A stretch of DNA of 6,108 nucleotides from Acidobacteria bacterium CG_4_9_14_3_um_filter_49_7 (GTDB lineage Bacteria; Acidobacteriota; Holophagae; Thermotomaculales; Thermotomaculaceae): the NCBI GenBank assembly GCA_002789615.1, contig PFTO01000116.1, positions 37,522 to 43,629 on the forward strand, written 5' to 3'. The notes below the pieces were generated by a model that did not search any database, had not been told where the DNA came from, and saw only the letters and a list, made by a program, of their open reading frames with translations. A program made the translations under genes and the position numbers. Positions 1 through 5,488 of this stretch are shown piece by piece; within the stretch, counting starts at the first letter, position 1; each line of letters begins with the position of its first letter.

Positions 1-28
1 CTGGAAATACCAGGATGGAAAACCGCAT
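1..28 (-). CDS. purQ: Phosphoribosylformylglycinamidine synthase subunit PurQ, N-terminal fragment
   Basis: Only the first nine codons are in the window, reading MRFSILVFP. This matches the usual PurQ beginning (M-[KR]-F-x-[IV]-x-V-F-P-G-S-N-C-D), the first strand of the class I glutamine amidotransferase domain. PurQ supplies ammonia from glutamine to PurL for converting FGAR to FGAM in de novo purine synthesis, acting as a PurL-PurQ-PurS complex in the cytoplasm. The ATG starts one base after the purS stop (TGAGATG). An AGAGGA Shine-Dalgarno sequence lies inside the end of purS (positions 42-37), 8 nt from the ATG. Position right after purS is the classic arrangement and is the main support for such a short fragment. 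The catalytic Cys/His/Glu lie outside the window and cannot be checked. Confidence 0.8.
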
Positions 29-29
29 C

Positions 30-275
30 TCAGTTGTCCTCTATTTGAACTTCGTAGTTTTCAATAACCGTGTTGGCCAGAAATTTGTCTGCCAGCTGCT
101 CTGCCTGGCGCAATACAGTTTCACGGTCGGTTTCATCTGTCTGAAATTCAATGATCTTTCCGAGACGGAACCCCTTGAATTTCTCATACCCCTGCTTGGC
201 CGCTGTTTTTTCAATGGCTTTTCCCTGGGGATCCAGCACTCCTTTTTTCAATCGAACGATTACCCTGACTTTCAT
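30..275 (-). CDS. purS: Phosphoribosylformylglycinamidine synthase subunit PurS
   Basis: This encodes 81 residues, the normal PurS length of about 80. It begins MKVRVIVRLKKGVLDPQGKA, the typical PurS first strand and 'GVLDPQG' turn, followed by a 'GF..LR.GK'-type segment (GFRLGKIIEF) and the C-terminal strand with NTVIENYEV, matching the family's 'ANPVIE.Y.V' motif. PurS is a small dimeric subunit that bridges PurL and PurQ in FGAM synthase, needed for ammonia transfer in step 4 of purine synthesis. The ATG at 275 is chosen over a longer frame starting with TTG at 332 because it gives the family length, carries a good Shine-Dalgarno sequence (GAGGG, 5 nt spacing), and because the longer start would overlap the candidate promoter -35 box. 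It is followed by purQ after one base, so the two are almost certainly co-transcribed. Confidence 0.95.
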   Translation of the reverse strand: MKVRVIVRLKKGVLDPQGKAIEKTAAKQGYEKFKGFRLGKIIEFQTDETDRETVLRQAEQLADKFLANTVIENYEVQIEDN

Positions 276-280
276 GTGTT

Positions 281-290
281 CCCTCTTCCC
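281..290 (-). promoter_or_regulatory. Ribosome binding site of purS
   Basis: The minus strand reads GGGAAGAGGG, with GAGGG ending 5 nt before the ATG at 275. This site fixes the purS start at that ATG and argues against the upstream in-frame TTG at 332. Confidence 0.7.
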
Positions 291-303
291 GTTTGATAGG
301 ATA

Positions 304-332
304 TGAGTACCAGATTCCCCTGTTTCTGTCAA
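304..332 (-). promoter_or_regulatory. Candidate sigma70-type promoter for purSQ
   Basis: On the minus strand a perfect -35 hexamer TTGACA (332-327) is followed after exactly 17 bp by TACTCA (309-304), preceded by TGG, which is the TGn of an extended -10. The -10 itself is a weak match to TATAAT, so the call rests on the -35, the spacing and the extended motif. The inferred start near 297 would give a short leader of about 20 nt before the purS ATG, including its ribosome binding site. With so short a leader, a riboswitch between this promoter and purS is unlikely. Confidence 0.4.
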
Positions 333-446
333 ATGTGATTGAGCGATGGTTGCTTGCGGACACCGGAACAGGAGGCCGTGAAGGGCATTGGGCGGGAGCG
401 AACACAGTTATCCTTCATTGTCTTTTATGAATCTGCGGGAAACTTG

Positions 447-460
447 ACCCGTTTGCGGGT
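447..460 (-). terminator. Weak hairpin after the esterase gene, possible terminator
   Basis: The minus strand reads ACCCG-CAAA-CGGGT, a perfect 5-bp stem with a 4-nt loop, starting about 20 nt after the esterase TAA. The following bases (CAAGTTTCC) are only slightly T-rich, so this is a poor intrinsic terminator. It is reported because it stands at the expected place and a new promoter seems to follow. Confidence 0.25.
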
Positions 461-479
461 GGGCTAGAATGTTAGCCTG

Positions 480-1661
480 TTACTGGGCAATTGACAGCTT
501 TTTCCGGGCACGGATCAGATGAGAGCGGAAAATCTGAAGGTTTGCGTCCTTTGTCAGCTCTGCCAGTTTGATGGCCTTGGAATAGTTCAACAATGCTTTA
601 TGGATATCCCCGGAGGCTTCCAATGCCTCTCCCAGTGAATCATACACATTGGCCGAATCAGGATGCAGGCCCACATTGTATTCGAATACCCGAATCGCTT
701 TCTTCAAACTCGATTGCTGCAACAGGTCGTAGCCCAGTTGGTTTATTGCAGCTTCAGATGGAACGATTGAAGTCCCGTACCGCTTGTTGACGGTTGCATA
801 GTGTTGTTTCAAACCTTCCAGTCCCGGCTCTGCAAGATTTTTTGTCAGCGGCCAGTCCCTGCACACGAATGAAAGCCCATCATAAAAGGACTTGAAGGGA
901 ATTGTGCCATGGGTCAGTTCCGGATATTTGCGATACTTCATTTCAATGGAATGCGCAGAATCGAGCTGAAGCAGACTGGTGAGACGATTGACACTTTTTG
1001 TGTAGCCGGGCTCATTCCCGAGGGAAATGAACAATTGAAGTGAAGTGGGATAGGGCTGTTTCAGCAGCTTCTCGAGTTGATCCAGCGTGTACTCGTTTTC
1101 ATAGCCTACCGCGGGACTCATGGCAAGTATGGCGTTGAACATATCGGGCCGATGAGTCAGGACATGAATGGCAAACATGCCACAAAGGGAATGACCGCTG
1201 AATATCCGGAATTTGGTTGTCCGATATTCCCGATCAATGAAGGGGATCAGTTCAGTCTGCATAAAATCCAGAAATTTACCCCCTCCCCCTGAATAGGTCC
1301 AGCCTTTTGTGGGGACGGGTGTGAAATCCCGATTTCGATTGGTATTGAGGACCGCCACCACAATTACGGAAGGCATGCGCCCGGCCTTCGCCAGGAAATT
1401 GCATACGGACACGGCAGGGAGGAAACTTGTCCGGCCATCCATAACATATAGGACAGGGTGGGGTTCTCCAACTTCATAATCAGGGGGCAGGGCTACAAAT
1501 AGCGGCCGGTCTTCATCCAGCACCCGTGAGTGAATGATTCGGACATTTCCAAGTTTCAAAGGTGTGCCGTCTGTGATGTCGGCCAGCTTTGTCCCCTCGG
1601 CGAGGGCAGGTGAGCAAATCAGACAAGTGATCCAGACAATGGTGAAAAGAAAATGTCTCAT
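480..1661 (-). CDS. Secreted esterase (enterochelin esterase/esterase D superfamily) with C-terminal TPR region
   Basis: This is a 393-residue protein with an N-terminal type I signal peptide (basic MRH, hydrophobic 4-16, cleavage expected after ALA at 19-21), so it is probably periplasmic or exported. Residues about 35-270 form an alpha/beta hydrolase of the putative esterase family (PF00756 type). The nucleophile elbow is GHSLCG with Ser158. The acid is probably Glu217 in the ISLGNE segment, and the base is His251 in ELTHGTIPFKSFYDGL, a typical family ending. Residues about 303-370 form TPR-like helices (NQLGYDLL..., then DSANVYDSLGEALEASGD). Such esterase-TPR fusions are known but their substrates are mostly not; an ester or acyl-peptide hydrolase is as specific as can be said. 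The ATG at 1661 is preferred to one at 1706 because it starts the signal peptide directly and has a strong GGAGG site. Cys160 replaces the usual Gly or Ala in GHSxGG. Confidence 0.85.
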   Translation of the reverse strand: MRHFLFTIVWITCLICSPALAEGTKLADITDGTPLKLGNVRIIHSRVLDEDRPLFVALPPDYEVGEPHPVLYVMDGRTSFLPAVSVCNFLAKAGRMPSVIVVAVLNTNRNRDFTPVPTKGWTYSGGGGKFLDFMQTELIPFIDREYRTTKFRIFSGHSLCGMFAIHVLTHRPDMFNAILAMSPAVGYENEYTLDQLEKLLKQPYPTSLQLFISLGNEPGYTKSVNRLTSLLQLDSAHSIEMKYRKYPELTHGTIPFKSFYDGLSFVCRDWPLTKNLAEPGLEGLKQHYATVNKRYGTSIVPSEAAINQLGYDLLQQSSLKKAIRVFEYNVGLHPDSANVYDSLGEALEASGDIHKALLNYSKAIKLAELTKDANLQIFRSHLIRARKKLSIAQ

Positions 1662-1667
1662 CGGAAT

Positions 1668-1672
1668 CCTCC
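1668..1672 (-). promoter_or_regulatory. Ribosome binding site of the esterase gene
   Basis: The minus strand has GGAGG 6 nt before the ATG at 1661. This decides the start: the alternative ATG at 1706 would put 15 extra residues in front of the signal peptide. Confidence 0.75.
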
Positions 1673-1689
1673 GTAGTCCAGTGTTGTAA

Positions 1690-1709
1690 ATTGTACGGAA
1701 TTTCATTCC
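1690..1709 (-). promoter_or_regulatory. Candidate -10 box with adjacent small inverted repeat upstream of the esterase gene
   Basis: In the 83-bp gap after the kinase gene the minus strand carries TACAAT (1695-1690), a five-of-six match to the sigma70 -10. No good -35 is seen at 17 bp. Immediately upstream is GGAAT-GAA-ATTCC (1709-1697), a short inverted repeat that could be an operator half-site pair or chance. If real, the promoter would give a leader of about 20 nt ending in the GGAGG site. The esterase could otherwise be read through from the upstream operon, since no terminator is visible after the kinase gene. Confidence 0.25.
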
Positions 1710-1745
1710 ATCATGTTTCTGAAATTGATTTTCGGGAAGGCTGTG

Positions 1746-3032
1746 TCAGCGCTGAATCAGTGCGATGACAATATCCAGGAGATTGATGCCGGTGGGGCCG
1801 GTATTGATAAGGCCGCCGGTTGACTGAAAAAAATGATAGCTGTCATTTTGGGCCAGAAATTTTTCTGAAAAAAGCCCAATTTCCTGAGATTTTATCCAGA
1901 TTCGGTGATCCGCAACCGCTCCCGCCGCATCCGTGGGACCGTCCCGACCGTCGCTTCCGGCGGTGAAAAGGGTGATGGCCGGATTTCCCTGTAGTTCTGC
2001 CAGTGCTGCCAGGGCCAGCTCCTGGCAACGTCCGCCGGTGCCGTTTCCCTTCACAGTTACTGTCGTTTCGCCGCTGAACAACAGTGCGAGTTTTTCCCCA
2101 TCTTTCAGTGATTCGGAGACATTGAGCGCAAGTCCTGCAATCCCGTGGCCGACGTCTGCGGCCTCCCCGTCCAGGTGATCGCTTACGATGCGAACCGGAA
2201 CCTTTCGATCTTCCAGGGCTGCCCGCACGGCATAAAGCATCGTTCTGTTGTCTGCCACAATTTCATGGGGAATAGCAAAGGAAAGTGGTTCTTCTTCCGG
2301 CGATTTTGTAAGAAAAGAGCGAATATTGGCAGGAAGGGCAGGCCACAGGCCATTATTTCGAAGGAGATCCACGCAGGCATTGTAATTTCGTTTTACCGGC
2401 CACAGAGGGGCTGAACCAATAACGGACAGGGGACTGTCCAGCACATCCGACATGACCAGCACGATGCCCTTTGCCCGGATCTGTTTTGAGAGGCCCCCAC
2501 CTTTCAATCGGGAAAGGTGAATGCGAACCATGTTGGTGTCTGCTATGGGAAGCCCCGCTTCAAAGAGCAGTTTCGTTGCGATGGCAATGTCAGAGATAGA
2601 AAACGGGGGTGCAGGTATTTCCATGAGGGCGGAGCTTCCCCCGGAGAGGAGATAGACAAATCGATCAGATGGAAGGAGTGATTTCATCGCCTGCATCATT
2701 ACTTGTCCGGCCCGGTAGCTTCGTTCGGTGGGAATGGGATGATCCCCGGTAAAGTGGCGCAAGTTAGGGGGAAGGGTCGGGGATTCTTCCGGGGAGACGA
2801 GCGTGCCTCCCGCGATCCGTTTCCCCAGAGCCGTGTAGAGGGAATTGGCCATGGAAACGGCGGCTTTTCCGCTGCCGAAAACGTGCAAAGGGTTGTTGCC
2901 GAGGCTATGGCCCGCTATCCGGATGCAGTCTCTTGAACTTTCGATCAGGGGTGGGAGCAGAGTTCTCGGCGAACATGCCGTCACCGCTTCGAGGAACACT
3001 TCTTTCAGTGTGACTGAATGCTCAGCGTTCAT
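1746..3032 (-). CDS. Glycerate 2-kinase (MOFRL family)
   Basis: The 428-residue protein, about the usual length, transfers phosphate from ATP to D-glycerate to make 2-phosphoglycerate, feeding lower glycolysis. The N-terminal DUF4147-type domain (about 1-240) has the GSGKA motif with Lys56, VSPEESPTLPPN, TGDHPIPTERS, the glycine-rich LLSGGSSAL (128-136), and LSRLKGGGLS followed by VMSDVLDSPLSVIGSAP. The C-terminal MOFRL domain (about 310-425) has FSGETTVTV, GGRCQELAL with Arg335, TAGSDGRDGPTDAAGA and the terminal NDSYHFF...TGPTGINLLD. Lys56 and Arg335 correspond to the lysine and arginine thought to be catalytic in the Thermotoga enzyme. The ATG at 3032 is chosen because AGAGGA lies 7 nt upstream and the family begins here; an in-frame extension to 3152 would run antiparallel to no known domain and lies inside the glycosylase gene. 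The start overlaps that gene by 11 nt. Family symbols vary (gck, gckA, glxK-unrelated), so none is given. Confidence 0.92.
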   Translation of the reverse strand: MNAEHSVTLKEVFLEAVTACSPRTLLPPLIESSRDCIRIAGHSLGNNPLHVFGSGKAAVSMANSLYTALGKRIAGGTLVSPEESPTLPPNLRHFTGDHPIPTERSYRAGQVMMQAMKSLLPSDRFVYLLSGGSSALMEIPAPPFSISDIAIATKLLFEAGLPIADTNMVRIHLSRLKGGGLSKQIRAKGIVLVMSDVLDSPLSVIGSAPLWPVKRNYNACVDLLRNNGLWPALPANIRSFLTKSPEEEPLSFAIPHEIVADNRTMLYAVRAALEDRKVPVRIVSDHLDGEAADVGHGIAGLALNVSESLKDGEKLALLFSGETTVTVKGNGTGGRCQELALAALAELQGNPAITLFTAGSDGRDGPTDAAGAVADHRIWIKSQEIGLFSEKFLAQNDSYHFFQSTGGLINTGPTGINLLDIVIALIQR

Positions 3033-3714
3033 CGGAGTTTCCTCTTTGTCTGAACAGGTTTTCAGTAGAGGCCAGTGGACAATGGGAGCAATCCGGAACC
3101 TTCCGGTGGCAGAAGTCTTTTCCAAGATGTACCAGTGCGGCATGAAACGCATTGTAGGTGGGCGTGTTCGCCGGGATGGACATCTCCACCATTTTTCTTA
3201 CAGTTTCATATTCTGTGTCCGGTGACAGAATTCCATGACGGGAGAATATGCGTTTCGTGTAGTCGTCCACAACAAAAATCCGGTACCCGATGGCATAGAG
3301 AAGAATGGCATCCGCGGTTTCCATTCCGATTCCCCAGACATTCAATAGCAGGATTCGGGCCTCGTCTCTTGTTTTTCCTGAAAGGCGTTGAAATATTGTC
3401 TCGTTTCCATTCTGACAGACCATTTTCGCGAATGCCTTGAGCTTCTTTGCCTTCTGGTTAAAGTAGCCGGATGGACGGATGGTCTCTGCAAGATCGCTTG
3501 GGTTTGCAGATAAAATGGCGGGAAAGGAAAGGAGCCCGGCAGTTTTTATCCTCGCGATTGCTTTTTCAGCGTTGCTCCAGGCCGTATTCTGGGTGAGAAT
3601 AGCGCCGATGGCAATTTCATCCGGGCTGTCACCGGGCCACCAGTTCAGCGGCCCGTAGTGTTTCTGCAGGGTTTGCCGGATGTTTTCAATCCGTGGGTTC
3701 AATGCCGTGTTCAC
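3022..3714 (-). CDS. HhH-GPD DNA glycosylase, endonuclease III/MagIII-like
   Basis: This is a 230-residue protein of the endonuclease III superfamily, a base-excision-repair glycosylase that removes damaged bases. The N-terminal ILTQNTAW (39-46) is the family's 'ILsqqT.w' helix. The helix-hairpin-helix is VWGIGMETADAILLYA (126-141), and the GPD aspartate is Asp150 in VVDDYTKRI. The position of the EndoIII catalytic lysine (K120 in E. coli Nth) is Glu132, with the 18-residue spacing to the aspartate preserved, so this should be a monofunctional glycosylase without lyase activity, as in MagIII-type 3-methyladenine glycosylases. The C-terminal Fe-S loop has Cys202-x6-Cys209-x2-Cys212, but the fourth ligand position (218) is Glu. 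The start is GTG at 3714, 29 nt inside the upstream gene, with only a weak purine-rich site upstream (AGAAAAGA), so translation probably depends on coupling. Substrate is not certain. Confidence 0.88.
   Translation of the reverse strand: MNTALNPRIENIRQTLQKHYGPLNWWPGDSPDEIAIGAILTQNTAWSNAEKAIARIKTAGLLSFPAILSANPSDLAETIRPSGYFNQKAKKLKAFAKMVCQNGNETIFQRLSGKTRDEARILLLNVWGIGMETADAILLYAIGYRIFVVDDYTKRIFSRHGILSPDTEYETVRKMVEMSIPANTPTYNAFHAALVHLGKDFCHRKVPDCSHCPLASTENLFRQRGNSDER
3040..3045 (-). promoter_or_regulatory. Ribosome binding site of the glycerate kinase gene
   Basis: The minus strand has AGAGGA 7 nt before the ATG at 3032, inside the last codons of the glycosylase gene. It supports this start over in-frame alternatives further upstream. 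Confidence 0.7.
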
Positions 3715-5488
3715 TTGATTGACTGTCTTTTCTATATTCTTCGAAACTTACCCGGTTTCGCCCGCCTTTTTTTGCTTGGAACAACTGAACATCGGCCCGC
3801 TTTACAAGGTTGGACAGGGTGTCTTCATTTTCCATTTCCGCTACGCCGCAGCTTATTGTGACCGGTATGGGTACGCCGGAGGGGCGGAAGGTGTGAAAGG
3901 AAACCTGATTGCGGAGTCGTTCTGCCAGTTTTACTGCACCGATCAGGTTTGTATGGGGAAGGATCAGGAGAAACTCTTCTCCGCCGTAACGGAGGGGAAG
4001 GTCCACGTCTCGGACAATCTTCCGGATCAAGTGGCCGATTTCTTCCAGAACGGTATCTCCCGCGGGATGGCCGTGGGTGTCGTTTATGGTTTTGAAGTGG
4101 TCAATGTCCATCATGATACCGGAAAGAGGATAGCCATATCGCATCGCTTTCTGCACTTCCTTGACCCCTTCCGTACTCATGTAGTAACGATTGTAGAGTC
4201 CGGTGAGCATATCCAATACGGCCCGGCGGTAAAATTGTTCCCGTTCCTGTTCCTCTGTCAGGAAAGCTTCTTCCCGCTTTGCGATTACTCCGAGTATGGG
4301 GCGAATCTGGTCCAGAAAAGGGCAAACGGCGCTAGTATCCGCACCGGATTTCATAATAATGGCTGCAATACCGTTGGGAAGTGATCCGTGGGTGGCGAGT
4401 GGTGCCAAGCAGATGTTCCGCGTTTCTGGTAATGCAAGCCCCGGGAGTTTGTCCGTGAACACAGATATGACTTCCCGATCCCGAAATAGCGGGGCAAATA
4501 GATCAGTGTTTCGCAATGCATCCACCTGGATTCCCAAGGATTTTTTAGTGTCATTCCCCGCACCACCAACACGAAAAACCATTTCCGTTTCATCCCAGGT
4601 ATAGAAAAAAAGAGACTCTACCGGAGCGATAGCAGTGAGAAATTCCCGGGTTTTATCCACTGTGTCCAGAAGCCGGACACCACTCAGGATCGAGTGCATC
4701 AAGTTGCGGTAGAGGCTGTTGAGTTTGGAGAGCTCCTGGATGCTCTTCTGGTAACCCGGCATCAGGAAAAGGCCGCAGTCCAGTTCCTTCAAGGCCTTCA
4801 TCATTGGCTGCACCAGATCTTCGCGGATGATGGACCCGTGCTGGGGCGCGATCATTCGGATCTTGAATTTTTCAATCTGGTTCAGTCCGTGGTTCAGAAT
4901 TTCCTGGCTTGGCATATAGTGTTCGTGAAAGGGACGCATCTGTTCCAGATAAGATTCATCTTTTGCGAAAAGCTTAAATTTTTCTGTGAAAGCACCGAAA
5001 ATGTCGGAGGAAAAGAGAATACCGGAGGCTTTGTCAAAGGTGCAGATGGCACCCGGAAAATGCAGGTAAGGAGTGAATATGAATTGAAGCTGTCTACCAC
5101 CGGGCAATTCCAGCTGCCAGTCGTGGTCTTCCGGGCGGTAAAAAGATAATTTCCAGTCATAATGGACAACGAGGGCTTTTGTTCTCCAGTGACAGATTAT
5201 GACGCGGTCCGGACGGGGGGCTTCCCGGTTCAGGAAGTCTACGGCCCCGGTGATGTCCGGGTCCTGGTGATGACAAACCAGATACTTGATGGATTCAAGG
5301 GGAAGGTGTTCCTGGATTTTCTTTCGCGTTTCAGACCAGGTAATTCGGGAGCCGGGGTCTATCAGGACGGAATCTTCTCCGTTCACAATCAGATAGACAT
5401 GACACTGGAATTGATCATCGGGGATCTCATTTCCCACCCAGTATATGTTGTCTGCCAATTTCACGGATTTTGCCGCATCTGGTTTCAT
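3686..5488 (-). CDS. ODP (flavodiiron-like MBL fold) - GAF-like - GGDEF protein, probable O2/NO- or redox-responsive diguanylate cyclase
   Basis: This 600-residue protein probably makes c-di-GMP from two GTP under control of a diiron sensor. Residues about 8-240 are a metallo-beta-lactamase-fold ODP domain as in flavodiiron proteins: His74-x-Asp76-x-Asp78 in HHQDPDITGA, His143 in YLHFPG, Asp162 in LFSSDIFG and His217 in APQHGS match the iron ligands in order and spacing. No flavodoxin domain follows, so it is a sensor rather than a reductase. Residues about 255-405 look GAF-like (FFYTWDE, weaker evidence), then a charged helix leads into GGDEF (about 424-583): LTGLYNR, MMDIDHF with metal-binding Asp461, RYGGEEF active site (502-506), and the inhibitory RxxD site Arg493-Asp496, five residues before it. 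There are no transmembrane segments, so it is cytoplasmic. The ATG at 5488 has GAGGGG 8 nt upstream and overlaps the sirtuin stop (ATGA). Confidence 0.93.
   Translation of the reverse strand: MKPDAAKSVKLADNIYWVGNEIPDDQFQCHVYLIVNGEDSVLIDPGSRITWSETRKKIQEHLPLESIKYLVCHHQDPDITGAVDFLNREAPRPDRVIICHWRTKALVVHYDWKLSFYRPEDHDWQLELPGGRQLQFIFTPYLHFPGAICTFDKASGILFSSDIFGAFTEKFKLFAKDESYLEQMRPFHEHYMPSQEILNHGLNQIEKFKIRMIAPQHGSIIREDLVQPMMKALKELDCGLFLMPGYQKSIQELSKLNSLYRNLMHSILSGVRLLDTVDKTREFLTAIAPVESLFFYTWDETEMVFRVGGAGNDTKKSLGIQVDALRNTDLFAPLFRDREVISVFTDKLPGLALPETRNICLAPLATHGSLPNGIAAIIMKSGADTSAVCPFLDQIRPILGVIAKREEAFLTEEQEREQFYRRAVLDMLTGLYNRYYMSTEGVKEVQKAMRYGYPLSGIMMDIDHFKTINDTHGHPAGDTVLEEIGHLIRKIVRDVDLPLRYGGEEFLLILPHTNLIGAVKLAERLRNQVSFHTFRPSGVPIPVTISCGVAEMENEDTLSNLVKRADVQLFQAKKGGRNRVSFEEYRKDSQSSEHGIEPTD
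5485..5488 (-). other. ATGA stop-start overlap coupling the sirtuin and the ODP-GGDEF gene
   Basis: The minus-strand ATGA holds both the ATG of the ODP-GGDEF gene (5488-5486) and the TGA of the sirtuin (5487-5485). The downstream gene keeps its own GAGGGG site (5502-5497). This arrangement usually marks translational coupling and implies a single mRNA. Confidence 0.8.

Larger units (their letters stand above)
276..479. other. Intergenic region between the esterase gene and purS
   Basis: This 204-bp gap is the only long non-coding stretch in the window. It contains a weak GC-rich hairpin just after the esterase stop (447-460), with a third copy of the stem sequence at 436-439, and the candidate purS promoter and ribosome binding site at its left end. 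In the middle I see no convincing tRNA, small RNA, riboswitch or protein gene. It likely separates two transcription units. Confidence 0.6.

Noticed and set aside
276..332. N-terminal extension of PurS from a TTG at 332
   Set aside because: PurS proteins start at MKVRV-like sequence, a good ribosome site sits before the ATG at 275, and the extension overlaps the candidate promoter.
329..418. 29-codon minus-strand frame in the intergenic region beginning MKDNCVRSRP
   Set aside because: There is no ribosome binding site before it, no recognisable motif, and it overlaps the candidate purS -35 box.
276..479. Purine riboswitch upstream of purS
   Set aside because: I could not find the conserved three-way-junction core, and the likely promoter lies so close to purS that there is no room for an aptamer in the leader.
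3033..3152. 40-residue N-terminal extension of the glycerate kinase
   Set aside because: It lies inside the glycosylase gene in another frame, shows no family similarity, and the ATG at 3032 has its own AGAGGA site.
3719..4384. Long open frame of 221 codons on the plus strand
   Set aside because: It is wholly antisense to the GGDEF part of the cyclase gene, whose motifs are unmistakable. Its translation resembles no family I recognise, and such shadows are expected opposite long genes.
5246..5488. ODP-domain protein as a classic metallo-beta-lactamase hydrolase
   Set aside because: The HxHxDH zinc motif of hydrolases is absent: the motif is HxDxD followed by Ile, which fits the flavodiiron/ODP type instead.
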